64,000 bases of DNA from Sacculina carcini (GCA_916048095.2 OU696578.1:6110007-6174006), one strand, 5' to 3'. Shown: positions 21,110 through 31,787, numbered from the stretch's first letter. The notes: generated from the letters alone by a model not told the origin. Made by a program: numbers and translations.

Positions 21110-21500
21110 TCATCCAGGATCAAACTTTTCCGACAACACTGAATCCCAAAGAGCTGGCAACGTGGAGGATCTTCAAAGCTGTGATTGACAACATCTTGAG
21201 GAACGAGCGCGAGGATAACTATGAAGAACTAGTGCACCAGCTGCTGGAGACCTTCAGAAAACATGGCTCCAGAATTCCATTTCCTACACCGGCACCTGCA
21301 TTTTTCCCTGACAACTTGGGAGCTGTCTAGGACGAGCGCGGCGTGCGATTGCAACAAGATATTTCTAGCGATTTCCATAGCGACGCGTTACCAGGGGCGG
21401 TACAACCCAAATATGATGGGCGACTTCTGTCGATTTTTGCATTGTAAAACTGACACAGAGCAGCACAAACGCAAAACCAAAACCACTTTCAATTACATTC
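21110..21500 (+). pseudogene. Relic of a repetitive arthropod protein family (FFPDNLGAV...HQDIS type)
   Basis: One frame reads LNPKELATWRIFKAVIDNIL, then NYEELVHQLLETFRKHGSRI, then FFPDNLGAV, stop, DERGVRLQQDIS. After a frame change it continues RYQGRYNPNMMGDFCRFL and EQHKRKTKTTF. This order matches a high-copy hypothetical protein family I know from arthropod genomes (FFPxNLGAVSDEHGERFHQDI, then YQGxWNxxMLxDYCW, then HKRK). The function of that family is unclear to me. One stop and at least one frameshift show that this copy is dead. The family may be transposon-associated. Confidence 0.6.
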
Positions 21501-21892
21501 TAGTGGCGTGTTTGTGTACTTTCTTTAGTTTTGAAGCAATAATAATGAAATTCATGGGTAAATGCACTTTTGTTAATTTCATTGAAATACTGACGTCCAG
21601 CCATTGGAAATATTTTCGTCACTAAAAATCATGACGTGATACAACAAACGAATTTTTATGTTTCAAATCAGCACCCACAGATCAGTCAAAAACTCTACAC
21701 ATATTCAGTAAAAATATTTGTTGTAATGGTTATTGATATATCTTTGTATTATATGTTTATGTAGTTGATAATATTATGTTGTATGTTAATGGTGTTGACG
21801 TTATTACTAGTACTAATTGTTAATGATGTTGATCGTTTTTTATATTGTTGATGCTCTATATACTTATACTTCATGTGTTTGATGTCTGCCAG

Positions 21893-23728
21893 GTATCGGC
21901 ACGCAGTGCCTGCTATCAAATGTCAAGTTTGAATGAAATGAGCGGCAAGCGTTTGTGCCGCAAGCAACCACTGGCGTGTCTTGTGCATACGGAAATGCAG
22001 CTGCTGAGAGTGTATCCGGCCGCTATGCGCATAGATTCGTCTAACTTCAATCCACTGCCGCTGTGGGCCAGCGGCGTGCAATCGGTGGCGCTCAACTACC
22101 AGACGCCCGACACGGGGCTGCAAATAAACACGGCTATGTTCGCTCAGCGAGCGCACTGCGGCTATGTGCTGAAACCACGCGTAATGCGCGACCCAACACA
22201 TGTGCTCTATCAGCGTTTCAATCCGTGGGACAAAACGTTTGACGGCCTACACGCCAGCTACCTTACTTTGACAGTGACATCGGGTCAGCATTTATTCACC
22301 GGCGTAACAACCGCCAGTCCACTAGCGGAAGTCGAGTTAATAGGCATACCGGCCGACTGCGCCAAGTTTCGCACGCGTGCCGCCATCCATAACAGCATCA
22401 ACCCGATCTGGGACGAGACGTTTGTATTTCGTGTGTGGTTCAAAGAGCTTGCTTTCTTGCGACTACAGGTGCTGGACACCGGAGGTGGAGGTGGTGGAAA
22501 TGTCAGTGGCGGCACTGTCGGCTTGACTCCTTCATCAGCAGTGGCACAAAGAACTATCGCACTTTCCCAGCTTCGCTGCGGCTATCGGCATGTACCTCTG
22601 CACGACGCTCAGGATCGGCCGATCCCACTGGCATCGCTATTTGTCAATATCTCAATGATAGACGAAGGAGCAGATGTTCTGGACACGGTCACGGCTCCAC
22701 ACTTGTTTAGCAGCAAGACTGGATTCAACTCGCGATGCTCTCTGTATAGCAGCGCGGAAGACAACCACCAAAAGCATCAGCATCAGCGTCAGCAGCAACC
22801 ACATATTCCTGCCCGTTGTGCCTCGGTCTCAACAACTACCGGACGGCGCAAGACGTTTTTTCTGGTTGTACACGACGTTACACCACGCGAGCCGTACACT
22901 ATCATCAAAGTGACGCAGGACTTCAGCACACGAGACGTGATCGCCCAAGCTCTCAGCAAAGCGGGTCTCACATGCGAATCGGCCAACGATTTTGCGCTGA
23001 TAGAAGCCGTCGCCAACGACTGGACTCGCTCGTCTAGCAAGCTGGTTTGTCAGCGGCTGATGGCGACTGACGAGCGGCCGTTGGCGGCTCAAGCGGCGTG
23101 GCGCGGCGAGGGCATGTTCCTTCTGCGTCGGCTAACAGATGACTATACCTGTCGTTCCCTGATTGCCACACTGAATGCTGGTGGTCGAGGTGTCGTCGGT
23201 CGGCCCGGCCGTTGTAAAACCGACAGCGACGAGTCAATGGAGCCGGTTGAAAGTTTTCTGGTAAGCGTCAACAATGTAGCGCCCAATATTCCCTACTGTG
23301 TGTTACGTGCGCCGCTGGCTATTACCGCCAGTCAGCTGACGGCACTTGCTCTGGTCAAGGCACGTCTTCATCGTCCGGCCGAACGTTACGAGCTGGTTGA
23401 GGAGCTACAGTTTGGCCGGCTGTCAACAGACCGTCGGGGCTGTCGTCGCTGTACGGTAAGACTGGAACGACGCGTACTGCGCGCTGAGGAGCGGGTTTAC
23501 GACTCGCTATTGCAGTGGCCTACGATTGGACGAATTTGTTTGCGTGAGGCTGTAACAGGAATTTCGGGCAATGGTTTTGGTAGATCGTCCTACACCAGTG
23601 GAGGCAGCAGCAGGGGTGGCATGCTGGGTGTTCTACGTGACGATACACAGTCAGGTGAAGAGACGGACGTGGGCCCTGTAGCGAGTTTAAGGCGTTTGTC
23701 AAGGCGGCTCAAGAAACGTTCGCCGTAA
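21893..23728 (+). CDS. PLCE1: Phospholipase C epsilon-like, 3'-terminal coding exon (PLC-Y end, C2, two RA-like domains)
   Basis: Partial host gene: a phosphoinositide phospholipase C of the epsilon class, which hydrolyses PIP2 to IP3 and diacylglycerol and is a Ras/Rap effector. A splice acceptor (GTCTGCCAG, AG at 21891-21892) fits the point where family similarity starts, so the upstream ATG at 21845 is probably intronic. Exon residues about 1-110 are the end of the PLC-Y barrel (RIDSSNFNPLPLW, VALNYQTPDTGLQINTAMF, CGYVLKP). About 120-260 is a C2 domain (SYLTLTVTSGQ, VELIGIPADC, NPIWDETFVF). About 320-420 is a Ras-association-like domain (FFLVVHDVTPREPYTIIKV). About 450-545 is a second one (ESFLVSVNNVAPNIPYCVLR). 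A Gly-rich insert and a His/Gln-rich stretch link them. Upstream exons (RasGEF, PH, EF, PLC-X) are not in the window. The frame is intact over 1.8 kb and GC-rich, unlike its transposon neighbours. Confidence 0.9.
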   Translation, partial: VSARSACYQMSSLNEMSGKRLCRKQPLACLVHTEMQLLRVYPAAMRIDSSNFNPLPLWASGVQSVALNYQTPDTGLQINTAMFAQRAHCGYVLKPRVMRDPTHVLYQRFNPWDKTFDGLHASYLTLTVTSGQHLFTGVTTASPLAEVELIGIPADCAKFRTRAAIHNSINPIWDETFVFRVWFKELAFLRLQVLDTGGGGGGNVSGGTVGLTPSSAVAQRTIALSQLRCGYRHVPLHDAQDRPIPLASLFVNISMIDEGADVLDTVTAPHLFSSKTGFNSRCSLYSSAEDNHQKHQHQRQQQPHIPARCASVSTTTGRRKTFFLVVHDVTPREPYTIIKVTQDFSTRDVIAQALSKAGLTCESANDFALIEAVANDWTRSSSKLVCQRLMATDERPLAAQAAWRGEGMFLLRRLTDDYTCRSLIATLNAGGRGVVGRPGRCKTDSDESMEPVESFLVSVNNVAPNIPYCVLRAPLAITASQLTALALVKARLHRPAERYELVEELQFGRLSTDRRGCRRCTVRLERRVLRAEERVYDSLLQWPTIGRICLREAVTGISGNGFGRSSYTSGGSSRGGMLGVLRDDTQSGEETDVGPVASLRRLSRRLKKRSP

Positions 23729-23930
23729 ATTCGCCATGATTTGTGTTTGAGTTAGTGCCGAGTGAGAGAAGCGAGGAAGCACGAATAAATGTTAAGCATC
23801 ATGAAGCTTTTATGAGCATTTGCAAACGTGTTGCCGTAGCCCAGATGTAAGTGCGGACATATTTTTAGTGTGCAACCGATCATATGTAGTCACAAATAAC
23901 ATGTATGAATTGTACACTAAATAAACCAAA
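23729..23930 (+). terminator. 3' UTR with AATAAA polyadenylation signals
   Basis: After the stop codon of the phospholipase exon, AATAAA occurs at 23784-23789 and again at 23919-23924. Either could serve for cleavage and polyadenylation. Confidence 0.55.
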
Positions 23931-25395
23931 CATATCACACATTGTGCGGACTGTACAAATGCCGCCGCTCACAGAGCAGATAACAACGTACACATTTCAC
24001 GCCTGCACAGTTTTCACTGCTCACACTCAGTCATTCATAGTCGCGTCGTACAAGAACATGGTATTATAGGCATTGGTATACGCCAGGTATAATACACACA
24101 CACGTGCAAACACAAAAGTAAACACACGTACATACACGCAGGCATATACGTAAACTCCTAAATTATATACATACACGAGATAACTACAATGCTGCCGTCT
24201 CGTTGCTGTCATTCCCCAGGGGAAGCAAACAAATAGTACAGTTCATTAATCACTGAGTACAAATAATTATATATACATACACACACATGAACACAGGCAC
24301 ACTTCTATGCATATCTAGTTTACATACAGATATGTTGGCATGTGTAACACTACCGTTCACTACAACATGACACATACCGTCAACACACACGCTTACGTAC
24401 ACGCAAAATACACAATGTTATATGAATGGAACAGAGCCTGTTCATGTGCCCTACATGACAATATCTAACACACAATAGCTGCGCGCGCTGATGTTACAAA
24501 AATCAATTATGCACGCCATGATTTAATGGCTCGTAAATGTGAACATACTTTTGAAAGCATCATTAGAGACATAACACAAAATGTGACGACCGTACAGACA
24601 AATATCTATAATTCGAATCTGGATGCTGTCTGAATTTCACTACGCGTCCTGATGTTGACACACCAGATGACACCATATGCTGTGGGACAGGAACAGGTAT
24701 ATGTGGAGTGAATTACTGGCCGACCCGATGGTACATTTTTGTACGTGGGGAGTCCTTCTTCGTCGTGCCAGCGCGTCGTTCTGCTACTCGGAGCAGGCGC
24801 GTCGTTCTGCTACTCGGAGCGGAGCAGTAAGCGGTGGCACTAAGTCAGAGAGTAAAACATTGTTTTGTATATCTCCTGTAGACCAGTCTTCTGAACTTGC
24901 TGCTAATCTATTGCGCGTTTGTACGCGCAATACAATGTATTTTTACACCCATACAGCACCGCTGGTTTCACGCGATAAACTGGCATTGTCTGCCTTACGT
25001 CTATATAATATTTCACCTTATATGTTTTAATCTATGACTACACAATGACACAGGACGTGCACGGCTCGATGCCTGAGTCATCGAGCGGAGGCGATTTTCT
25101 TCCTTCCATTCCATTCCATTGTAGCATATGGTTCTTCCTTCCATTCCATTGCATTGTAACATATGGTTATATACTCGACAAATATGAAGAAATACACAAG
25201 TACTGTTGTAAATACGACAAATATTTGAGCAATTGACTTATTAAAGGTAATAAGACCTAGAGAAAAGTAACTCACAATTTTTTGTCGCCTCATAAATGTA
25301 TTTTACGAGTTGATGAATATTTGTGATTGAAAGCGACCAAATATGGTATAATTAGGTTTTTTAAACAAAAATGCATCCCTTTTCTCAAAAATAGG
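23930..25395. other. Gene-poor stretch with CA/ACAC-rich low complexity
   Basis: No convincing gene. 24080-24420 is rich in ACACAC/CATACA microsatellite-like sequence. A 26-bp direct duplication (GCGCGTCGTTCTGCTACTCGG core) occurs near 24772 and 24798. Further on (25100-25160) a CCTTCCATTCCATT phrase is duplicated. Open frames here are short and show no family motif. Confidence 0.45.
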
Positions 25396-25399
25396 TTAT

Positions 25400-26440
25400 A
25401 CCTGCAGCGGCCACCTACCTTACACATTCAAGGTGGTATGTGGACGTGTGCTTTGAGTGTCTCAGAAATCATGATGTCAGGTCCTGTTGGAACCGAGTCC
25501 GTCCTTACGTGCCTAACCCGATGCGGTGCTACAGGTGCCAGCGCTTCGGACATACGTGTTCCCGCTGCAGCCGTGCAGATACCTGTGGACGTTGCTCATC
25601 CGAACGGTACACCGCTGCTGATTGCGAAATAACTATTTCTGTGTCAATTGCAGGAGCAATGGTCATGTGTCTTCGTCGTGTGACTGCCCGGAATGGCTCA
25701 ATGATAAGGATATTTTGGCTATTCGCGCTGCCCAGCGCTGCAGTTTTGGCGAGGTGCGTGCATTATATCGCAGCTCGCAATCCGTCGGGCCCGTCCTTTT
25801 CCGGCACGGTCAAACTGTCAGCTCAACCTCCACAGTCTGTAGACTCGTATCTCGAGAAGCAGACTATTGGCGACTTTCTCAAGTTGGCTGGACGAATGGG
25901 TCTAAAATTTGTCGTACTTGAGGCTGACAAATGTCAAAAAGAATCAGCACCGGTGGATCGGAGGCCTGGGGCGCTGCGGTGCCGCGGTTGCCAACGGCCG
26001 CACCCCGGCGGTCCCAGGCGTCCGCCAAATAGCGGCCTCAGACGGCCGTAACCCAGCGGCCCAAGGCGGCCGCTCCACAGCAGCCTGAAAAGGCTGCTGA
26101 GCGTCGACCTCAATGGGTCGCCGATCGGCCGGTCAATCGGTCGACGGACCGTGCTAGCAAATCGGGAGCGATGCCGGTTAGCCGGAGCCGGAGGAAATCC
26201 GGAAACTGGACGGTGGTTCAACACAAGAGCCGCCGTTCAGTCAAGTCAGCCTCGCCGAGGAGTGACCGGCGATCATCTTCCTGTCACAAATCGAGCGCGG
26301 GGCCACTTTTCCGCGCTCGGCGGCTGCTAGCGCACCGCCTTCCGCCCACGACGGAGCGACTCCCACCACTACCATGGAGGTGGAGAGATCCTCTAAGCGG
26401 AACTCTTGGCCTCTTCAAGTGGGTCCCCACGTGACGCAGG
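25400..26440 (+). pseudogene. LINE ORF1 (gag-like, CCHC knuckles) of an RNase H-bearing I/LOA-like element
   Basis: Nucleic-acid-binding ORF1 protein of a non-LTR element. 25440 onward has VCFECLRNHDVRSCW, then NPMRCYRCQRFGHTCSRCSRADTCGRC. After a frameshift near 25625 comes NYFCVNCRSNGHVSSSCDCPEW: three CCHC-type clusters as in Jockey/I-group ORF1 proteins. A basic, Ser/Arg-rich tail (RSRRKSGNWTVVQHKSRR, about 26180-26260) ends the protein. The start was not found, and the 5' end of the element is probably near or before 25400. The protein is frameshifted and so not functional. Confidence 0.8.
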
Positions 26441-26619
26441 CAGAGGAAGATCAGCCAAGCGATGCTTTTAGGTACCTGTGCTACCTGGTTTTTCTTGTTT
26501 ATGTGCCTTTTTAACGGGAATATTTATTTCTTTTTTTTTTTAAAATAATAATTTTTATGTCCATATTACAATGGAATATTTGAGGTATTAGGTCTCATTT
26601 TTATGATTTACTTCATATT

Positions 26620-27261
26620 TTACACTCCCGACAACTATCGATTTTAGCAATACAGGAGACTAAGCTTTTAACTTCTTCGTATTTTAGTATTCACGATATA
26701 TATGTTTTTAGATATGATAATCCCAGCTCGACTATAGCCCACGGCGGGGTCATGCTGGCTGTTCGCACCAATTTACTCTGCCGCCGCCTGCAAATTCAGT
26801 CAGATTTGTAGGTGGCTGCAGTTCGGTGATGGCTGGGTGGTAGGGAGGTGAGTGTGTGCTCATTGTACCTGCCGCCTAGCCGCCTGTTCCCAAGGGCTGA
26901 CGTTGAGTTTTTAATAAATTCACCTTCACCCCCTTGTTATGTGTTAGGCGATTTTAATGCTCACAGCCCTTTTTGGGGTTGTGATGCATATTGTAGCCGT
27001 AGTTTTATTATGGTGGATATTTTGACTGTTTTAGAGATAGGTATTTTATACACAGGCACATATACGCATTGTACCATGCCATCGGGAAGCATGTCCGCTC
27101 TAGACCTCAGTCTGTGCAGTCCCAGTCTGCTGGCATCCACGAGCTGGACCGTTGAGAACAGTCTGTATGGGAGTGACCATTTCCCTATATGGATCTGTCT
27201 CAATGAGGTACCTAGGTTGGGAACACGACCACCGAGATGGAATTTCAAACGAGCTGATTGA
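26620..27261 (+). pseudogene. LINE endonuclease domain (APE-type)
   Basis: The apurinic endonuclease-like domain that nicks target DNA. RQLSILAIQETKL (motif with catalytic Glu) occurs at about 26635, then SSTIAHGGVMLAVRTNLLCR. After stops and a frame change, 26848-27261 has YLPPS, YVLGDFNAHSPFWG (catalytic Asp/Asn), SMSALDLSLCSPSL and YGSDHFPIWI (catalytic Asp-His). The key residues GDFNAH and SDH are retained, but the frame is broken around 26808-26850. Confidence 0.85.
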
Positions 27262-27289
27262 GTCCGCTATGATTGCTTGACAATGGAAG

Positions 27290-29390
27290 TTATGCGCAAC
27301 CCCGCACTTCGACCCAGCGTCGAATATTTTACTGATGCCATTGTCACCTGTGCCAAACAGAGCATTCCGCGTACGGCATCGCGTCCCCGGCGGCATCCTG
27401 TTCCTTGGTGGACAGACGCGTGTTCTGCGGCGGTGTGAGAGCGACGTCGTTGCTGGGATCGCTCCCGGAGCAACAGCAAGTTGGCAAACATGATTTGCTT
27501 CCGCCACGCTCGCGCATAAGTTCGATGGACCTTTCGCGAGGCGAAGCGGGCCTCTTGGGAATCCTATGTGTCTAGCATTTATCGGCATTGTCCTATATCC
27601 ACCATATGGGACCGTATAAAGCGCATCTCTGGGAAGTACCGTCCCACTCCACTGCCTTCTCTGAAGATCAGTGGCGTGGACGTGATAATTCCGAAGCTTG
27701 TTGCTGACGGAATTTGCCAATATTCAGCGGGGCGCTGTCGTGCAACCGTAGACGACCCTGATTTTACAGCGATCAAACAACAGTGCGAGAGATCACCTGT
27801 TGATTTCTTCACTAACTGTCAGCTGCCAATCAACAGCGATTGTTCTGTATCTGAGCTGAGAACAGCCTTGCGATTGCTTCGCGATGTGGCTGAAGGTCCA
27901 GATGAGGTTCACAACCTCATGCTGAAACGCTTGTCGCCGGCGGTGCTGTCTAACCTGCTGCAGGTCTTCAATGATCTGTGGCATGGTGGGTACTTTACAG
28001 CCTCTTGGCCACGGGCGATTGTGATACCCATCATGAAACAGGTCAATTCGGGCAAATCGGGCGATCACACGTCTGACTATTGACCGATATCGCTGACCTC
28101 CAGTCTCTGCAAACTGTTTGAGAAAATGGTTTGCAGACGGCTGGTATGGTTTCTAGAACGCGGTCGGCTGTTCAATGATGCTCAGTGCGGATTTCGCCAG
28201 GGTCGCTCAACATTAAACCACTTGGTGACCATCAACTCTCGCTTACGTGAAGTTTTCACGCGAGGTCACCACGTCGGGCGATATTCTTTGACATCGAAAA
28301 GGCACATGATACCACATGGCGACATGGAATTATTTGCAAAATAAATCGCTGTGGTGTCAGAAGCAGCATGTGGAGGCTCGTATACAATTTGCTTTTTCCT
28401 GTGTACGTGTGGGAAACTCCCTGTCTCGTCCGTTCGATCAGACAGAATGCGTTCCACAGGGTAGTGTGCTCAGCGTGGCCCATTTTGCCATAATGATCAA
28501 CGACATTGACACTCATTTGCATCCCTCGATTGGACGGTCTCTATTTGTGGACGGCTTCGCCGTATGATGTTCTTCCCGCAGCACTGCTGCTGTCCAGCAT
28601 CGACTGCAGCTGTCGGTGAATAATATAGAGAGTTGGGAAACGTGTAACGGCTTCTGCTTATCGACGTCCAAAACGGTCGGTGTATACTTCTGCCGCCGTC
28701 GAGGTGCCTGCCCTGACATTGAAGTGGAATTGTACGGCAGTGCTGTCTCATTCCAACGCACAGTTCCGTGTTTAGGGGTCAAGTTGGACTCGCCCTTGAC
28801 CTACACCGACCATATTTCACTGCTGAGAACCACATTTCTCAATGCTCTGAATGTGATGAAGACTGTATCGCGCATGCGGTATGGAGCAGATCGACAATAT
28901 CTACTTCTTCTGTATCGCTCGTTAGTCAGGTTGCGTCCCGATCACGGAAGCATTGTGTATGATCTAGCTTCGGAATCAGCAAAAAGCCGTTTGAATGTTG
29001 TACAACCACGCAGGTATATGCATTGCCACCGGCGCGTTTCGCACTTCGCACTTTCGCCTCCTTGTTGAGGCTGATACGGCTCCGCTTGCGCTCCGTCGTC
29101 AAGAGCTGGGCATGTATTATTCTTTCTAGCTGGCAAGCACCGATTAAAATCCCGCGTATGACGTTGTATTTTCCCAGTATGTGCCTGAGCAGCAGCTTCT
29201 TCCAGAACATCAGTCTTCTGTGCTGTTTTGCAGCAAAATGAAGGCACTGCTGGAGTCATGCGGGATGGGTGATAACGACGTCTTCAGACAAGAATACACG
29301 GCTGAGTCAACCTGGGAATTGGTCACACCCGATGTCGACGTCTCGCTAGCAGCTCTGCGAATCGCCGTACAGTGTCCAATGTGATTCGCT
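27290..29390 (+). pseudogene. LINE reverse transcriptase (decayed)
   Basis: Continuation of the polyprotein. 27568-28083 carries GPDEVHNLMLKRLSP, the fingers (WPRAIVIPIMKQ) and, after an in-frame stop at 28081, PISLTSSLCKLFEKMVCRRL and CGFRQGRSTLNHLV. A frame change gives FDIEKAHDTTW (motif A). CVPQGSVLSVAHF (motif B) and LFVDGFAV at about 28545 follow. The catalytic pair reads VDG instead of (V/A)DD, so the second Asp is lost, and a stop follows. Thumb-like sequence (VSFQRTVPCLGVKLDSPLTY, NVMKTVSRMRYGADRQYL) runs to about 29068, and connection sequence follows in other frames to 29390. Confidence 0.85.
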
Positions 29391-29430
29391 CAAGAACCGG
29401 AACGAATAAAATTATTACGGACGGTATACT

Positions 29431-29848
29431 GCCGTGTACACTGATGGATCTAAGTCGGCCAGTTGTGCGGGTTATGCGGTTGTAAGTGGAAGTACGTGCT
29501 CAAGCACGCTGCCACCGAGCGCCTCCGTTTACACGGCTGAACTTTACGCTATCCTGCTGGCCCTGGTTTGTGTTCGCTCATCTTCATTTTCATTGTTTTT
29601 AGTTTTATCGGACTTCCTTAGTGCTTTAAATTAATTATCGTCGCTCTCCCTACATCCTCTTATACAGATAATTGTTTGTCTCTTGACAACATCCACCACC
29701 AGGGCAAGCGTGTATAGTTCTGCTGGATTCCGGCCCATATTGGTATTTTGGGCAACGAGCGAGCTGACAGAGCCGCAAGAAGAGCTGCTGAACGAGACTG
29801 GTATTCATTTTATTTTAACTTTCCCATTCCGTATTCGGACTTTTATCC
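29431..29848 (+). pseudogene. LINE RNase H domain, interrupted by an LTR element
   Basis: YTDGSKSASCAGYAVVSGST, YTAELYAILLALVCVRSSSF and (other frame) NERADRAARRAAERD are the RNase HI blocks, nearly identical to the nested copy at 18188-18565. A stop at 29632 breaks the frame. The sequence runs into the inserted LTR element at 29849 and resumes after it at 30970 (TTTTATCCGTTCTCGCTGGC) until 31118, where the LINE is truncated. Confidence 0.88.
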
Positions 29849-30051
29849 TGTGGGAAACGCTTCCACAGTTACAACACAAGTTACAGGATGTATTCACACA
29901 CTAGTCCAACACGATACTGGCTATAACACACTAACAAGCACGCACAACCACACACACACACACACGCACACACACACACACACACAACAAGCACACTGCA
30001 TGTACATATTCAAATGACATAACGTGCTTAGTGGTTACTGACGCCGCCACA
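29849..30051 (-). mobile_element. Small gypsy-type LTR element, left LTR
   Basis: 203-bp LTR with TG...CA ends (plus-strand TGTGGGAAACG ... CCGCCACA), repeated at 30763-30969. It includes a long (CA)n microsatellite. The element is flanked by a 4-bp target duplication ATCC (29845-29848 and 30970-30973). The adjacent minus-strand purine tract (reverse complement of GTCCCCCTCC, 30052-30061) marks this as the 3' LTR in minus orientation. Confidence 0.9.
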
Positions 30052-30089
30052 GTCCCCCTCCAGGTGCTTTGCATCGATCATCAACACTG

Positions 30090-30358
30090 TCATCTGAATC
30101 TGGCGGGAGGTTGTACTCGTCTGCCACGGCGAGTCCATACAGTTTGTGTGGGATGTGGACTCGGGACACTTGGAACGTTCGATCTTACTGGAGATGTATC
30201 TCGGTTATGATTTAACGGTCGTACGGTAGGCTGATTCGGTTCTGAAGATCTCTCCAAATGAGCTGGTATGAGCCGGTCGATTGAAACAAGATCTGGCTTG
30301 CCATTATTTTCTATTGTGTACGCCTTCTCTCCTCTTTCCAACACTTTGTATGGACCTT
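30090..30358 (-). pseudogene. pol: Gypsy integrase C-terminal fragment
   Basis: The minus-strand frame reads GPYKVLERGEKAYTIENNGK, DLVSIDRLIPAHLE and ends RRGRRVQPPARFR. This is the typical extreme C-terminus of a gypsy polyprotein (chromodomain-like GPYxV...YxI, 'VSIDRLKPAH', and 'RSGRxVxPPxRF'). Its stop precedes the minus-strand PPT and LTR correctly. Everything upstream in pol is missing. Confidence 0.85.
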
Positions 30359-30762
30359 ACGATGTCTCATGCAGAGTCTAATCAAGAAGCAGCCGATCTC
30401 CGATTGGCGGCAGTGAAGGTTGAGCTGCCCCAATTCGATATTAATGATGTCGACACGTGGTTATTGATGTGCGACAACTTGATGATGGACGCTGGATTGA
30501 GTGTGCAGTCTACGATGTTCCGTAAAACTGCTGGCCAAGCTGCCACCAGCTCAGTTCAGATTAGTCAGGGATATTGCTACACAAACGCCTCTACCAAACA
30601 ATTGCTATGATTTACTGAAGTGCCGGCTACGCTCAAGGTTGGAGTTAACAGCCGCCGAGCGATACAGACGATTTGAGCACCTGCCAAAGGAACTCGGCTC
30701 CCGCAAACCATCCGATTTGCTGAGCGATCTATCCACGCTATATCACGTCGGGGTCACCAATC
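30359..30762 (+). pseudogene. gag: Gypsy gag fragment in inverted orientation
   Basis: Plus-strand gag: MSHAESNQEAADLRLAAVKVELPQFDINDVDTW...LSVQSTMF, then after a frameshift LVRDIATQTP, CYDLLKCRLRSRLELTAAER and LPKELGSRKPSDLLSDLSTLYH. This is the N-terminal capsid part of gypsy gag. It runs opposite to the integrase tail, PPT and PBS of the same element. The last codons overlap, on the other strand, a PBS-like TTGGTGACCCCGACGTGAT beside the right LTR. Confidence 0.8.
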
Positions 30763-30969
30763 TGTGGGAAACGCTTCCACAGTTACAACACAAGTTACAG
30801 GATGTATTCACACACTAGTCCAACACGATACTGGCTATAACACACTAACAAGCCCGCACAACCACACATACACACACACGCACACACACACACACACACA
30901 CACAACAAGCACACTGCATGTACACATTCAAATGACATAACGTGCTTAGTGGTTACTGACGCCGCCACA
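30763..30969 (-). mobile_element. Small gypsy-type LTR element, right LTR
   Basis: 207-bp partner of 29849-30051, ending CCGCCACA and followed by the ATCC target duplication. It is nearly identical to the left LTR apart from the (CA)n length and a few substitutions, so this is a recent insertion into the LINE. Confidence 0.9.
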
Positions 30970-31118
30970 ATCCTATCGTACATGGTTTTATCCGTTCTCG
31001 CTGGCAGCCCTCCTGGGACGAATGTGGTACTAACAAACTAAAAGCAGTGAAGCCCGAAATCGGATATTGGATGTGCTCTTGTCGCCTGAAGAGGTCCGAG
31101 GAGGTGGCGCTTTGTCGC

Positions 31119-31787
31119 TTGTGAAATATCCGAAATATTCTCTCGACGAGTACTTAAAACCAGTGTAAAATTGTCCAAAACCTATGTATATTACCCGGTG
31201 AGTCGACTAAGCAGCGAAGGTCTGTTTGAATTGCACTTACCTGCGCTCGGCAAGGCGTCTACACGTCCATAAAAAACCAAGGTCTATGGTAAAGCATGTG
31301 TTGTCAATTTTGACGGTAGCGAACTCGTCGACGGCGCCAATGTGAGCGTTGTCAATCTGCTACCACATGCTCCCTTCAAACAGATTGATTACCAGATTGG
31401 TGATACTATTGTATCGGATTCCAGCGCACTCTCTGGCTATCGTGGCTATCTTGAGACGTTGTTGTCGTATAACCAGAACGCTAAAAACGGTCATTTACGG
31501 TCGGGTTTTTGGCGTAAAGATACAGCTGGACACCTGAATGATACTAAACCTTTGAACATTGGTTTTAACGAACGCAAACATTGGGTGGCTGGAAGCAAAG
31601 TTTTTGATTTTTGTATACCGCTACAGTTGGACACCAACCATCAATGTCGTATATTGCCCGTTACAGTTTCGGAAGAACTCAAACTGATTAGAAACTCTGA
31701 TCAGTTTGCTCTACTCGGTGCCGAGGGAGAATACAAGATTGAAATTGTCGAACTGTGTGTGCATGTCGAGAAAATCAAGCTTTCCGC
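31119..31787 (+). pseudogene. Maverick/Polinton-type major capsid protein gene, N-terminal part
   Basis: An open frame (in-frame from about 31230, ATG 31342 within it) with similarity to the double jelly-roll major capsid (hexon-like) proteins of Maverick/Polinton elements and adintoviruses, often annotated as F54H12.2-like. Landmarks are VSVVNLLPHAPFKQIDYQIG, GYRGYLETLLSYNQNAKNGH, DTAGHLND and LQLDTNHQCRILPVTVSEEL. The capsid sequence breaks off at about 31787, where a 21-bp minisatellite starts. The centre and C-terminus are missing here but occur elsewhere in the window (38736-39353 on minus, 44145-44370 on plus). Element copy of a virus-like transposon, clearly broken. Upstream of 31230 the frame is interrupted. 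Confidence 0.75.

Noticed and set aside
22829-23237. Minus-strand frames across the phospholipase exon
   Set aside because: Shadow frames of a GC-rich coding exon with strong PLC-Y, C2 and RA-like motifs on the plus strand.
25934-26224. Minus-strand frame (MLNHRPVSGFPPAPANRHR...) as a gene
   Set aside because: It is the complement of the basic ORF1 tail of the LINE, whose plus-strand frame has recognisable ORF1 features.
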